Notes: generated from the sequence alone by a model not told the origin. DNA of 64,000 nucleotides from an uncultured Francisellaceae bacterium (GCA_945956915.1 CAMFJH010000007.1:1-64000); one strand, 5' to 3'. Counted from the first letter of the stretch, positions 10,861 to 20,878 are shown. Made by a program: numbers and translations.

Positions 10861-11349
10861 CTAGGATTTTAAATCCTTTACTTTAGATATCCGTTGTTTT
10901 TCTCGTGTCCAATCACGCTCTTTCTCTGTATCTCGTTTATCGTGCATCTTCTTGCCTTTGGCAAGTCCAATATCAAGCTTTACACGGCTATTCTTCCAAT
11001 AAGCAGAAAGTGGGATAAGTGTATACCCTTTTCTTTGGGTTAGACCTATAAGGGTGTCAAGTTCTTTTCGATGTAACAACAGTTTTCGAGTTTGGTCAGG
11101 GACTGCATGTACATGAGTAGAAGCAGAGAGCAGTGGGTTGATATGCGCGCCAATTAACCAAGCTTCATTTTTTTTAAGCAGCACATAGCTTTCTGCTATT
11201 TGCAGCTTTCCAGCACGGATACTTTTAATTTCCCAGCCCTGTAAAACAATACCAGCCTCGTAATGGGCTTCAATGCTATATTCATGATAGCCCTTACGAT
11301 TCTTGACAATTGCCGAGGCACTCGCATGTGTACTCGATTCTTTACTCAT
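10861..11349 (-). CDS. smpB: SsrA-binding protein SmpB
   Basis: A 162-residue protein with the SmpB fold, which carries tmRNA to stalled ribosomes for trans-translation. Diagnostic features are the N-terminal NRKGYHEYSIEAHYEAGIVL segment, GWEIKSIRAGK, the LLLHRKEL segment, and the basic C-terminal tail (GLAKGKKMHDKR, then DTEKERDWTREK) that enters the ribosomal decoding centre. The length is normal. It is divergent from the rnfH gene at 11415, a very common gammaproteobacterial arrangement. No tmRNA gene was recognised in the window. Confidence 0.96.
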   Translation of the reverse strand: MSKESSTHASASAIVKNRKGYHEYSIEAHYEAGIVLQGWEIKSIRAGKLQIAESYVLLKKNEAWLIGAHINPLLSASTHVHAVPDQTRKLLLHRKELDTLIGLTQRKGYTLIPLSAYWKNSRVKLDIGLAKGKKMHDKRDTEKERDWTREKQRISKVKDLKS

Positions 11350-11414
11350 AGGGAGTTATTATAACTCTTACGTTTTAGAATAGAAACAAAAAATGATTAA
11401 ATTGGGAATGTTAA

Positions 11415-11771
11415 ATGACTAATTTTGAGTCCAATATTCACGTTGAAGTAGTTTACAAACAGCATCTAAAATACGTGATTCTACATCTTAACTCTGCAAA
11501 AGAGTCTAAAACTATCAGAGATGTTATTTTGCATTCTGGTTTATTGGAGATATATCCCGAAATAGCAGAATGGGAAAATAGGGTTGGCATTTTTGCTGAA
11601 TTAAGCTCTCCTGATACCATTATCAAGAATGGGGATCGTATTGAAATATACACGGACCTCCTGAAATCCCCCAAAGAAGCTAGAATAGAACGTGTTAGGC
11701 AAACTAAAAAAGCACTTGCAAGAGAAAAATCTAAACCTAAAAAGAAAAAAATAACAAAAACTAGCAAATAG
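11415..11771 (+). CDS. rnfH: RnfH family ubiquitin-like protein
   Basis: A 118-residue protein of the RnfH/UPF0125 family with a beta-grasp fold. It shows the family pattern: an N-terminal beta strand with HVEVVYKQHLKYVI, the middle segment IAEWENRVGIFAELSSPD, and NGDRIEIYTDLLKSPKEARIER toward the end. A basic Lys-rich tail (SKPKKKKITKTSK) closes it. In many gammaproteobacteria rnfH lies next to ratA and divergent from smpB; here ratA is absent and rnfH stands alone. Its molecular role is unknown. Confidence 0.88.
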   Translation: MTNFESNIHVEVVYKQHLKYVILHLNSAKESKTIRDVILHSGLLEIYPEIAEWENRVGIFAELSSPDTIIKNGDRIEIYTDLLKSPKEARIERVRQTKKALAREKSKPKKKKITKTSK

Positions 11772-11784
11772 GTTATTTATCGGA
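11771..11784 (+). repeat. 14-base direct repeat upstream of lipase-like gene, copy 1
   Basis: The sequence GGTTATTTATCGGA occurs here, about 160 bases before the 921-residue gene. It recurs exactly at 14720-14733, about 60 bases before its partial paralogue. The shared placement upstream of two related genes suggests either a common regulatory site or a remnant of the duplication. Chance is not excluded, because the region is AT-rich. Confidence 0.4.
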
Positions 11785-11943
11785 GTCTCAATTTAAAATT
11801 TTATAGATATAATTGCTTCTAATTGTAATTAAAGAAAATTTAAAAGGCGTATATGCATTTAATTTTGCTTTCTTTTTGAACTTCGCCCTTTAAAATTTGT
11901 CTTAAAAATAAGACTTTAATCGAATCAATTTAGGAGTACTCAT

Positions 11944-14709
11944 ATGAGCAGTGGTAGTGATGAGTTAAAATTGGCTCTAGAGAAGCTAGCAAAACTACAG
12001 AGAACCAATACAAAAGAAATTGTTGAAATTGAGCGACTTAAAAGCCGAAATGAAAATACTACTGAGCTTCAGAATCAGTCCCTGACAACCCTTAAAGAAA
12101 TACATGAGCTACAAGTGCAAATAACCGATATTTTAACTAAGCAGGTTGAGCCAGAAAACACAATTCACATACACATGCCTCCTGAGTTATCCACAGTTGA
12201 AAGGGAAAACACACCGGAAATAAAACAAAGTCAAGATTTTCAAGATCCTAAGATTGTTATAGATCAATTATTAACAGATTTAGAAAAAACAGAACAAGAT
12301 GCCCCTGTTCACACTATTATCTATAAATTGCCTGCTGATCCAATGTTAAAGCCGATTGCAAATTTAAAAAGCTTTAATGCCGAAGAAAAGCAAAGCATTA
12401 CAGACCAAGTGGATGCAGCCAGTACAATCTATTTACTTAATCAAATGATTACAGACGCTCAGAGGATAGAGTGGTTGTCTAAAGCTGTGATTGAGCCCTT
12501 AAAACAATTATCTTTAAATACTGAAATGTCTGAACGCATACTAAATGATGAAAGTCTAAAAAAAGCATTTTTAAATGTTCTGTTGTATGGTAATTATTTC
12601 TTTGGTTATGAAAAAAATCAAACTGAAAAAAATCGTTATTCGAAATTGTTTAAAGAAAACATGCTTATTTTAGATAAGGCTTTAGGCAGTGAAAACATTG
12701 AAGTTTTATTGAAAGCTTCAGCAGATTCTAAGGATTTGTTGCGTATGATCCCACTTGCTTATGGGGAAATTTTAGCGCAGGATCAATTGTTAGAACCTTT
12801 TAGAACGGCGGAAATTTTTGGTCATTATATACCTTATCTAGTTGCAGAGAATCCTGAGGCAATTAAGACAGAATTTCAGATTCTCAATCAAGAAGACAAA
12901 CTTATTGAAAGTTATAAGATAAAAGAAATAAAGGTTATGACAGCTGACCTTGAAGGAAAACTGATTCGCGATGAAGGTGTAATGGGTTCTATTTTGGTTC
13001 CTGATAATTTAGAAACAGCAGAAGAACCAACTGTATATATATGTTTTAAGGGTACAGATAGTACTGCTACAGCACTTGCTGATATTCAAATACGTGCAGG
13101 TGCTGAGTCTTATAGAAAAAGTGAAAGACAAATTCTAGAACAAATAATAACAGAGCTTAAAAGCTATCAAGCTCAATTGCCAGTTGGAAAAAAATTAAAA
13201 ATTGTCCTAGCTGGACATAGTTTGGGAGGAGCCTATTCGCAGTTGTGTTTTACTTCTTTACAAAGGATTTTAGCTCAAGAAATTGCAGCTTCAGATGAAG
13301 AGCTTAAGTTGGTATTAGATGGTATAGAACAAAAATTTATTGAAAAAGAAACCCTATTAACGGGTGTTAATCATCAGAAATCTATAGGAGATCTTGTTTT
13401 AGATAAAAATAAGATCGCAGGTTTATCATTGTGTGTAGCCAATCCTGCGGGTGTATCAAACTCTGTACAAGACTTTTCTAATGCATTATCAAGTATTTTA
13501 GTCGAAAATGGCATTTATCAAAAGGGGCATTATTTGAAAATAAGTGGAGATGTTGTAGGGGTAACGGGCCAGGGTATTTTAAGCAATGTTCCTGATAATA
13601 AAGCAGAAGTAAGTGTTTTACACATTGATATGGGTACAACAGGAGCACTAAGCACAGTTATGGGTGTTGTCGGTGCTCCTTCTACTGCAATGCTACTCAG
13701 CGGTCAAGCAGCAGGGCCTGTAGGGTTGATGGTTGGGGGAACAGCTTTAGCATTAGCAGTAGCTAGAGCTGTGTATGACAAAAATAAATCTCATACCGAA
13801 TACCAATTTAAAGAAACGGATAAACCTACTAATGCTTATTCGCTTTATTGCAGCCATAATGCTGATGGTACAGCTAATATAGAGGATTGTCTGAAAATAA
13901 GTGAACAACTTTCAAATCAATCATGGTTGGTTAATATAGGTTCTTCATTGCTAAGCTCAATATATTCTAATCAGATAAGAACAGAAACTAAAAAAGTTAT
14001 AGAAATGGAGAGGTTTTTGATCGAGTTGTCGAAAATCACTGAAGATCCTACACTGCAAGATATAACAGAAGCTAATTTAGACTTTTTAACCAGAGAATTG
14101 GAATTAGCAAAAATCGGTTATGAAGATAGAATATTAAGATTTTTAGAACTTTCTAGTCCGGAGTATTTGAATCGGCAAAATCAAGCAGGGGATACTTTGT
14201 TATCCGCAGCAATTAAAAATGAAAAATACAACTTCGCTGAAGAAGTATTAACTTTTTCAAGTGGTAAAGAAAATAAGGAAGATCGCATTGATTTAAATAT
14301 GCCTAATAAAGAAGGCAAAACACCTTTTATACTGTGCTTGGAAAAAATAACTAATTATTACAGAAGTATAGGAATAACAGAGGAAGTGGCTTTGCTTGAA
14401 AAAAAGTTAGCAAATAAGCTGTTGGATTCGGGCGTAGATTTATCTCTGAATAACCAAGCCATACAGGCAAGACAAGTTTTAAAAACGATGTACAGTTGGG
14501 GAACATCTGGAACTTCATATAGGGCTTTTTTTGAAGAATTAGATCAAAAATTAAGATTGTTAGAGCAAGAAAAAGAGGCTGCTCCACCGGTACCAGCTGT
14601 TATGCTTTCTAATCAAAGCCGGGAGTTAATAGCTCAAAAACTTAAAGAAGACATTACTCCTAAAAAGATAGTTACAAAAAAACCTCCCCCCCCACCACCA
14701 AGAAGCTGA
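11944..14709 (+). CDS. Lipase-like alpha/beta hydrolase with ankyrin repeats and poly-proline tail, candidate effector
   Basis: A 921-residue protein. Residues 1-70 form a coiled coil, and 120-280 an all-helical domain that is repeated in the next gene. From about 330 to 545 comes a class-3 lipase-like alpha/beta hydrolase: an oxyanion-type strand VYICFKGTDS at 364-373, the nucleophile elbow GHSLGG at 424-429 (Ser426), and a candidate acid in ISGDVVG (Asp536). A Gly/Ala-rich hydrophobic stretch at about 565-611 could insert in membrane. Two ankyrin-like repeats (NQAGDTLLSAAIKNE, about 746-760, and NKEGKTPF, 788-795) follow. The protein ends in KKPPPPPPRS. A phospholipase or acyl-hydrolase activity toward host lipids is plausible but unproven. 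The gene has an AGGAG Shine-Dalgarno close to the ATG. Confidence 0.85.
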   Translation: MSSGSDELKLALEKLAKLQRTNTKEIVEIERLKSRNENTTELQNQSLTTLKEIHELQVQITDILTKQVEPENTIHIHMPPELSTVERENTPEIKQSQDFQDPKIVIDQLLTDLEKTEQDAPVHTIIYKLPADPMLKPIANLKSFNAEEKQSITDQVDAASTIYLLNQMITDAQRIEWLSKAVIEPLKQLSLNTEMSERILNDESLKKAFLNVLLYGNYFFGYEKNQTEKNRYSKLFKENMLILDKALGSENIEVLLKASADSKDLLRMIPLAYGEILAQDQLLEPFRTAEIFGHYIPYLVAENPEAIKTEFQILNQEDKLIESYKIKEIKVMTADLEGKLIRDEGVMGSILVPDNLETAEEPTVYICFKGTDSTATALADIQIRAGAESYRKSERQILEQIITELKSYQAQLPVGKKLKIVLAGHSLGGAYSQLCFTSLQRILAQEIAASDEELKLVLDGIEQKFIEKETLLTGVNHQKSIGDLVLDKNKIAGLSLCVANPAGVSNSVQDFSNALSSILVENGIYQKGHYLKISGDVVGVTGQGILSNVPDNKAEVSVLHIDMGTTGALSTVMGVVGAPSTAMLLSGQAAGPVGLMVGGTALALAVARAVYDKNKSHTEYQFKETDKPTNAYSLYCSHNADGTANIEDCLKISEQLSNQSWLVNIGSSLLSSIYSNQIRTETKKVIEMERFLIELSKITEDPTLQDITEANLDFLTRELELAKIGYEDRILRFLELSSPEYLNRQNQAGDTLLSAAIKNEKYNFAEEVLTFSSGKENKEDRIDLNMPNKEGKTPFILCLEKITNYYRSIGITEEVALLEKKLANKLLDSGVDLSLNNQAIQARQVLKTMYSWGTSGTSYRAFFEELDQKLRLLEQEKEAAPPVPAVMLSNQSRELIAQKLKEDITPKKIVTKKPPPPPPRS

Positions 14710-14719
14710 TACAGAGGTC

Positions 14720-14733
14720 GGTTATTTATCGGA
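14720..14733 (+). repeat. 14-base direct repeat upstream of the paralogue, copy 2
   Basis: An exact second copy of GGTTATTTATCGGA (first copy 11771-11784). It lies in the short gap between the 921-residue gene and its partial paralogue at 14793. It may be a shared upstream control site or a duplication boundary. Confidence 0.4.
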
Positions 14734-14792
14734 TAGGCAATGGAATGCTTAGGTTATATGATATGTTTATCAATAGATGATGAGGTAAAGAA

Positions 14793-15494
14793 ATGAGTAG
14801 TTCAAAAGATGAGTTGACAGCACAAATCCAAAACAATTTGGCTAAGCTTGCATCTTTAAAAATAAAAAAATCTAAACAAATGCAGGGTATTCAACATCTT
14901 GAAGGTTTGAATGAAGTGAGTGAAGTATTGCTTCTTCAACAACGTGAAGAAACTCAAAAAGAAATAGATGCAACTAAAGATGAAATTAAAACTTTGGAAC
15001 ATGCTTTAGCAGGCTTAGATGAAATAAAAAAAGAAATAGCACCTGAGGTTTTAATTTATAACCCTAAAAAAAATACAATCTTAAAACCTTTGTTTAATAA
15101 AGAACAGCAAAAAATTATTGTATCTCAAATGAGCGAGATACTCTCGGGCCTATTTAGTTTTGTTGAATTGGAATCGATGAAGTTGAACCGTTTAGATAAT
15201 ATTGTTTCACAAGCTTTAACAACATTGTCTTTAAATGCTGAAATAATGAATGCATTATTGAATGAAACGAATAAAAAAGCACTTTTAAATATGATCTTAT
15301 ATGCTTACTATATTTTAACGAGTGTTAGCCAAAAAACAAGCAATAATTATGCGGAGGTGTTTAAAGACAATCTGGCAATACTACAAAATGCCATGAGTGA
15401 ATCGAACATTAGAGACTTGCTGAATGTTTTATCGACTACTCAAAATTGTTTGCGTATTTTACCATTGGCCTATCAAGAAATTGTGTCGCATTAA
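14793..15494 (+). CDS. Partial paralogue of the N-terminal region of the upstream lipase-like protein
   Basis: A 233-residue protein homologous along its whole length to residues 1-280 of the preceding gene. Both begin MSS-DEL and run into a coiled coil. Both then share the helical domain: LKP-, LSLN-E, a KKA-LN segment, a -Y--LFK-N--IL block and R--PLAY-EI close to the end. It stops just where the hydrolase domain would begin, so it lacks the GHSLGG region, ankyrin repeats and proline tail. It is either a C-terminally truncated duplicate or a stand-alone regulator or competitor made of the shared domain. The downstream hairpin at 15566-15590 would terminate it cleanly. Function unknown. Confidence 0.8.
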   Translation: MSSSKDELTAQIQNNLAKLASLKIKKSKQMQGIQHLEGLNEVSEVLLLQQREETQKEIDATKDEIKTLEHALAGLDEIKKEIAPEVLIYNPKKNTILKPLFNKEQQKIIVSQMSEILSGLFSFVELESMKLNRLDNIVSQALTTLSLNAEIMNALLNETNKKALLNMILYAYYILTSVSQKTSNNYAEVFKDNLAILQNAMSESNIRDLLNVLSTTQNCLRILPLAYQEIVSH

Positions 15495-15565
15495 GAGTCA
15501 TATGTCTTAATTTATAATTATTAATTAATTTTATAATAATAATTAAACAAGCGGATAATAACATG

Positions 15566-15590
15566 CCTTCCTGTTATAGGAGGGTTCTTT
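15566..15590 (+). terminator. Rho-independent terminator after the partial paralogue
   Basis: CCTTCCT (15566-15572), a five-base loop, then AGGAGGG (15578-15584) form a seven-pair stem with one G-U, followed by TTCTTTTC. It sits about 70 bases after the stop of the plus-strand gene. Confidence 0.6.
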
Positions 15591-15623
15591 TCTTTCTGCT
15601 AAGTGTAGCTACCTAAATAGTTA

Positions 15624-15652
15624 AATAAAAAGAAACCTCTTTAATTAAGAGG
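15624..15652 (-). terminator. Rho-independent terminator of gatCAB
   Basis: On the minus strand, AAGCCTCTT and AAGAGGTTT pair around a short loop, followed by a T-rich run (CTTTTTAT). The stem overlaps the last codons and stop of gatB, ending the operon compactly. Confidence 0.75.
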
Positions 15653-17105
15653 CTTCTTTTTCATTTAATTTTTCCTTTAGCAGTGTATTCACCTGATCAG
15701 GATTGGCTTTACCTTGGCTGGCCTTCATAACTTGGCCCACTAAGAAGCCTAATATTTGAATTTTACCATTCTTATAATCTGCGGCTTGAGTCGGATGTGC
15801 CAAAATAATACTGTCTACTAATGCTGCAATTGCGCCTGAATCGGTCACTTGTTTTAAACCTTGATTCTCTATAATCGTATCCGTATCTTCTTGACCTTTC
15901 CATAAAGCATCAAAAATCGTTTTGGCAATTTTTCCTGAGATGGTTTTATCGCTGATCCTAGCCATTAGGCCCCCTAAGCGTTTTGCACTAATAGGACTTT
16001 CTGTGATCTCAAGACCTGCTTTATTCAAAGCACCTAAAAGTTCCCCCATCACCCAATTGGCACATAATTTTGCCTCAGATTTTTGTGAAGCTTGAATGGT
16101 TTCTTCAAAATAATGCGCCAATTCACGGCTACTGGTTAAAACATTAGCATCATATGGACTTAAAGAATATTGAGATTCAAATCGCAAAGCTTTTTGTTGG
16201 GGCAATTCCGGTAAGGTTTTTTTGACCATGTCGATATAAGCCTGATCTACGTTGACTGGCAATAAATCGGGATCTGGAAAATAACGGTAATCGTTGGCAT
16301 CTTCTTTGGAACGCATCGGGCGTGTTTCATTTTTATCAGAATCATACAAACGTGTTTGTTGTACAATTGGAATGCCATTTTCAAGCGATTCAATTTGTCG
16401 TTCAATCTCAAAGTTAATGGCTTTTTCAACGAAACGGAATGAATTGACATTTTTAATTTCAGCACGCGTACCTAATTTGGGATCATTTTTCTTGCGCACA
16501 GAAACATTGGCGTCACATCTAAAAGATCCTTCCTGCATGTTGCCATCGGATATTTCAAGATAGCGAACCAATGCGTGTACGGCCTTAAGATAAGCTACGG
16601 CTTCTTTAGCATTCGCAATTTCAGGTTCAGAAACAATTTCTATCAAAGGAACACCAGCTCGATTTAAATCAATGCCTGAAAAACCATGAAAATCAGCATG
16701 TAAAGATTTGCCTGCATCTTCTTCCAAATGCGCCCGTGTAATGCCGATGGTTTTAGTCGTACCATCCTCTAGAGTGATAGTTAAAGAACCTTTACCCACA
16801 ATAGGTAATTCAAATTGAGAAATTTGATAACCTTTAGGTAGATCGGGGTAAAAGTAATTTTTTCTTGCAAAAACTGAACGCGGTGCAATCTGTGCATTCA
16901 CTGCAAGGCCAAATTTTACTGCCATGCGGACTGCTTCCTTATTTAATACCGGTAATGTTCCAGGATAAGCTAAATCGATAATACAGGCTTGTGTATTAGG
17001 TTCTGCTCCATAGGTTGTGGCAGCCCCTGAGAATAATTTAGATTGAGTAGACAATTGTACATGAACTTCTAATCCTATTACGGCTTCCCAGTTTGGGTTT
17101 ATCAT
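15645..17105 (-). CDS. gatB: Asp-tRNA(Asn)/Glu-tRNA(Gln) amidotransferase subunit B
   Basis: A 486-residue GatB, the kinase/transamidase subunit that activates the Glu or Asp on misacylated tRNA. It begins with [15 protein letters not shown] and contains the family blocks [41 protein letters not shown] and [11 protein letters not shown]. The C-terminal YqeY-like tail domain is present ([21 protein letters not shown]). The length is normal. It is the last gene of gatC-gatA-gatB, with 11 bases between gatA and gatB. The presence of GatCAB implies that Gln-tRNA and/or Asn-tRNA is made by transamidation. Confidence 0.97.
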   Translation of the reverse strand: MINPNWEAVIGLEVHVQLSTQSKLFSGAATTYGAEPNTQACIIDLAYPGTLPVLNKEAVRMAVKFGLAVNAQIAPRSVFARKNYFYPDLPKGYQISQFELPIVGKGSLTITLEDGTTKTIGITRAHLEEDAGKSLHADFHGFSGIDLNRAGVPLIEIVSEPEIANAKEAVAYLKAVHALVRYLEISDGNMQEGSFRCDANVSVRKKNDPKLGTRAEIKNVNSFRFVEKAINFEIERQIESLENGIPIVQQTRLYDSDKNETRPMRSKEDANDYRYFPDPDLLPVNVDQAYIDMVKKTLPELPQQKALRFESQYSLSPYDANVLTSSRELAHYFEETIQASQKSEAKLCANWVMGELLGALNKAGLEITESPISAKRLGGLMARISDKTISGKIAKTIFDALWKGQEDTDTIIENQGLKQVTDSGAIAALVDSIILAHPTQAADYKNGKIQILGFLVGQVMKASQGKANPDQVNTLLKEKLNEKEAS

Positions 17106-17116
17106 ATCTTTATCCT

Positions 17117-18571
17117 CTACAAAGTGGGTGTTTTTTTATGCCAATCACTGACTTGTTGATATTGATGGGCAACATTTAACAATTTGGCTTCTTCAAAATA
17201 ATTACCAATGAGTTGCACACCCGTGGGGAGATTATTAACAAATCCTCCAGGCATTGATAAACCAGGTAAGCCTGCCAAATTAATGCTAATGGTGTAAATA
17301 TCACATAAATACATGCTCACAGGATCCTGAGACTTTTCACCAAACTTAAAAGCAGGTGCTGGAGTAGTGGGCCCTAAAATAATATCGACTTCTTTAAAAG
17401 CTTCACGATAATCATTGCTGATTAACTGTCGTACTTGTTGGGCTTTGAGATAATAGGCATCATAATATCCAGCAGATAATACATAAGTACCAATTAAGAT
17501 ACGGCGTTGGACTTCTGCACCAAAACCTTCTCCTCTTGAACGTTTATACAAATCTTCTAAATTTTGTGGGTTTGCACATTGATAGCCATACCGAACGCCA
17601 TCAAATCGAGATAAATTAGAAGAACATTCTGCCGGGGCAATAATATAGTAGACAGGAACCGAAAGGGCAGTATTGGGTAAGCTGATTTCTTTAATTACAG
17701 CCCCTAATTTTTCTAAAGAACGAATGGTTTCTTGCACTTCGTTTTGAATTTTGGGATCTAAGCCTTCACCAAAAAATTCTTTGGGTAAGCCAATTTTTAA
17801 GCCTTTAATCGAGTCATTTAAACCGGTTGCATAATTGGGCACAGGTTTATCAATACTGGTAGAATCTTTTTTATCAACACCCGCCATCGCTTGTAATAAA
17901 AGAGCACAATCTTCCGCTGTTTGTGCCATGGGTCCTGCTTGATCTAGACTGGAAGCAAAAGCAATCATGCCATAACGTGATACTCGACCATAAGTGGGTT
18001 TTATACCAGTAATGCCGCATAAAGCAGCTGGTTGTCGTATAGAACCCCCTGTATCTGTACCACTTGCACCGGGAGTCAGTCGTGCAGCCACTGCAGCTGC
18101 AGATCCTCCTGAAGAGCCCCCGGGTACAGCTTCTAAATTGAAAGGATTTTTAACAGAACCATAGTAACTTTTTTCATTACTAGAGCCCATCGCAAATTCG
18201 TCCATATTGGTTTTGCCTAATAAAACCACACCCGCATCTTTAAGGTTTTCTACGACGGTTGCATCATAAGGCGAAATAAAATTGTCTAACATTTTAGAAG
18301 CACAAGAAGTTTTGATCCCTTTTGTGCAAAAAATATCTTTATGTGCAAAGGGGATACCTAATAGAGGGCTATTTTGATTGGTTTTTCGTGCTTCATCGGA
18401 AGCTTTGGCTTCTTCTAATGCAGATTCTTTGGTAACGGTAATAAAGGCATTTAAACTAGGGTTGAGTTTTTCTATGCGATCCAAATACATTGTTGTTAAT
18501 TCAAGACTGGATACGTCGCCTTTGGCTAATAGAGCAGAAAGTTCTGCCAGCGTTTTGTTGTATAGTGACAT
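17117..18571 (-). CDS. gatA: Asp-tRNA(Asn)/Glu-tRNA(Gln) amidotransferase subunit A
   Basis: A 484-residue amidase-signature enzyme, the glutaminase subunit of GatCAB. The Ser-cisSer-Lys triad is visible: Lys78 in AHKDIF, cis-Ser153 in [10 protein letters not shown] and Ser177 in [12 protein letters not shown]. It releases ammonia from glutamine and channels it to GatB. The length is normal. It lies 30 bases downstream of gatC and is probably co-transcribed with it. Confidence 0.97.
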   Translation of the reverse strand: MSLYNKTLAELSALLAKGDVSSLELTTMYLDRIEKLNPSLNAFITVTKESALEEAKASDEARKTNQNSPLLGIPFAHKDIFCTKGIKTSCASKMLDNFISPYDATVVENLKDAGVVLLGKTNMDEFAMGSSNEKSYYGSVKNPFNLEAVPGGSSGGSAAAVAARLTPGASGTDTGGSIRQPAALCGITGIKPTYGRVSRYGMIAFASSLDQAGPMAQTAEDCALLLQAMAGVDKKDSTSIDKPVPNYATGLNDSIKGLKIGLPKEFFGEGLDPKIQNEVQETIRSLEKLGAVIKEISLPNTALSVPVYYIIAPAECSSNLSRFDGVRYGYQCANPQNLEDLYKRSRGEGFGAEVQRRILIGTYVLSAGYYDAYYLKAQQVRQLISNDYREAFKEVDIILGPTTPAPAFKFGEKSQDPVSMYLCDIYTISINLAGLPGLSMPGGFVNNLPTGVQLIGNYFEEAKLLNVAHQYQQVSDWHKKTPTL

Positions 18572-18601
18572 AAAATATTACTCTTTTAAGTTGATATTCA
18601 A

Positions 18602-18883
18602 TTATTCCATCACTTGAGGAACAAGATATAAGCCGGCTTCGGTTTTAGGAGCAAGGGCTTTTAATTCAGGCCACTGATTTGGTTCAGTAACTAAGTCGGG
18701 GCGCTGATTAAGGCCTGTATCAAAAGGGTGCGACATAGGCTGTATACCTGTAGTATCGACAGCTTGAATTTGATCGACCATGCGGACAATTTGGCTTAAA
18801 TCTTTTTGTAGATTTTCAGGATTATCCAAGGCTAATCGTGCGAGATGAGCAATTCGGGTCATACTTTCAAGGCTAAAACTCAT
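18602..18883 (-). CDS. gatC: Asp-tRNA(Asn)/Glu-tRNA(Gln) amidotransferase subunit C
   Basis: A 93-residue GatC, the small linker that wraps around and stabilises GatA-GatB. It shows the typical start (MTRIAHLARLAL), the central IVRMVDQIQAVDTTGIQPMSHP and the C-terminal ALAPKTEAGLYLVPQVME. It is the first gene of the operon and carries a good Shine-Dalgarno (GAGAGGAT) before its ATG. Confidence 0.96.
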   Translation of the reverse strand: MSFSLESMTRIAHLARLALDNPENLQKDLSQIVRMVDQIQAVDTTGIQPMSHPFDTGLNQRPDLVTEPNQWPELKALAPKTEAGLYLVPQVME

Positions 18884-19030
18884 AAATCCTCTCTATACAG
18901 TTGGTCATTGAATTAGATTTTTGTATTTTATCATATTTTGAAGAATTACAGAACAGTAAAGGGGGGTATTGTTTTTAGTTTAGATTATTGAAAAGAATTA
19001 AGTTGACCAATTAAAAATTAGTATTTGAAG

Positions 19031-20686
19031 CTAATTGGATTGTTTTTTCATCACTTCTGCCATACGTGCAGCAGTTTTAGCATCAGGGTTTTGATCATAA
19101 GCTTTTTTCAAATTTACGATGGCTTGTTGGTTATCACCCATTTTGTAATATAGCCAACCTAATCTGTCTAAATTTTCAGCATTATTAGGCTCTAGTTGAA
19201 TTGCACGACTTAGATATTCTGCAGCTTCTTTTTCTCTTTTTTCTTGATTACTTAATAAAAATCCTAGTGCACTCAAAGCTGCTGTATTGTTGGGGTTTAA
19301 CTTTAAAATAGCTTTTAAATCTTCTTCTGCAATTTCTTTTTGTCCTGATTTTTCAGCTAAGAAGCTGTGCTTGAAACGCATGTCCACATCGTTAGGAATT
19401 TTTGCAAGCACGGTATCGGCTAAGCTCATCGCTTGTTCGAGTTGATCGCTGGTACTTAAAATATCAAGCTCTGTTAAAATAAGTTGTTTTTCTTCTTCCA
19501 AAGAACTTGGAGTCGCACCGTGTAATAATTCCAATGCTGCATCATAGTTTTTTTGTTCACTTAACAAAGTAGCCGCTTTGATAAAGGCAGGTATGTGATC
19601 GCTACCTTCTGTAACACCTGAGTAATGCTCGATAGCTTTAGGCATCTCTTTTTCTTGTTCGTATAATTGTCCCAATAAATAATGGGCTAATTCTTTAACG
19701 TCTTTAGAATTTGTGGCTTCTAAAAGTTCTGTTTTAGCCTTGTCTGTTTGCTTAGATTTTAGATGATATTCGCCTAATAATAACAGTGCCTGCCCACCAA
19801 ATTCTTTATCATTTATAATCGTTTCTAAGTGTTTTTCCGCTTCTTTAGATTGATTCGAGTCAATTAAAGCATTGCTGTAAAATAATATTAATTCTGCATC
19901 TGTGGGATTGTCAGAGATTTTTTGATCCAAATACGCTAAGGCTTGCTTATCTGAGGTGTCTGAAAAACGAATTAAACGTGCTTTAAGTTCTATTGCTTTT
20001 GTTAATTTAGGAGATAAAGTTAATGCAGAATCTACCCAATAATTTGCAAGGCCGATGTTTTCTTCTTGTGCTGCACTGTGTGCGGCAATTAAATGTGCAT
20101 AGGCATTTTGGGGCCTGCTTTTAGCAATACTTTGTAAGGCCATGCCTAGTTGTTTACGACTGGGATCGGATAAACGTCCCTGAATACCAGCCAATTGTCT
20201 ATCAGTGTCTTCAGCTGAAATATCAATTGCACGTGTTAAAAAAGGAATTGCTTGATCTTTTGAAACACCAATTAATAATGTACTGGCAACCAATTGAGCT
20301 TGCAAATTGTCAGGAGCTCTTTGTGCCCACAATGTTGCACTTTCAATAGCTTCTCTAGGTTGTTCCAGCTGTATCGATAATAAAGTGGCTTGTTGGGCAA
20401 TTAAAGGATCTGAGGTGATCTGAATGGCCTTCATATACGCTTCTAATGCAACTTTGGGTTGCTTACGTGACAGTGCGATTTCTGCAGTTAATAAGTAGGT
20501 CAATAATTGAGCATGAGGTGTTTGTGCTGAAGTTGCTTCACTCTTTGCCTCAATATCCTTTGTAGTCTCTTTTGCAACACTTTTTTCGGTGGTAGAAGCA
20601 AGCACTGAGTTACTGTAAGGTGCGAGCATGGTGACTGAGGTGAAAATAATGCCAATCGTCTGAAGTAATATTTGCGACTTTTTCAT
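19031..20686 (-). CDS. Secreted TPR-repeat protein
   Basis: A 551-residue protein with an N-terminal signal peptide: basic MKKSQ, a hydrophobic core, and a likely cleavage after SNSVLA near residue 30. The rest is an array of tetratricopeptide repeats. Clear units include QLLTYLLTAEIALSRKQPKVALEAYMKAIQ near the start and NNTAALSALGFLL and NAENLDRLGWLYYKMGDNQQAIVNLKKAYDQNP near the end. It is probably a periplasmic or outer-membrane-associated scaffold. Proteins of this layout occur near hemA and lolB in some gammaproteobacteria, and here it is divergent from hemA. The binding partner is unknown. Confidence 0.87.
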   Translation of the reverse strand: MKKSQILLQTIGIIFTSVTMLAPYSNSVLASTTEKSVAKETTKDIEAKSEATSAQTPHAQLLTYLLTAEIALSRKQPKVALEAYMKAIQITSDPLIAQQATLLSIQLEQPREAIESATLWAQRAPDNLQAQLVASTLLIGVSKDQAIPFLTRAIDISAEDTDRQLAGIQGRLSDPSRKQLGMALQSIAKSRPQNAYAHLIAAHSAAQEENIGLANYWVDSALTLSPKLTKAIELKARLIRFSDTSDKQALAYLDQKISDNPTDAELILFYSNALIDSNQSKEAEKHLETIINDKEFGGQALLLLGEYHLKSKQTDKAKTELLEATNSKDVKELAHYLLGQLYEQEKEMPKAIEHYSGVTEGSDHIPAFIKAATLLSEQKNYDAALELLHGATPSSLEEEKQLILTELDILSTSDQLEQAMSLADTVLAKIPNDVDMRFKHSFLAEKSGQKEIAEEDLKAILKLNPNNTAALSALGFLLSNQEKREKEAAEYLSRAIQLEPNNAENLDRLGWLYYKMGDNQQAIVNLKKAYDQNPDAKTAARMAEVMKKQSN

Positions 20687-20878
20687 ATAGGTCCTTATGG
20701 CTAAGTAATTGTCGAGTGCACAACCATTGTGTCGGCTCTCTAAATTAAATCTAAAGGCAGGTTGTCAACTTGCAAAAAAATCTGTGTACAAATACAGTAA
20801 TAATTGTGCTAGGGTCGCTAAAATAAAATAGGTTCGATATACTTATCCGATTGGTTTCACAAGCAATTAGGATCCATT

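Noticed and set aside
10861..11349. A possible tmRNA gene near smpB
   Set aside because: No tmRNA-like ends or tag-coding region were seen on either side of smpB.
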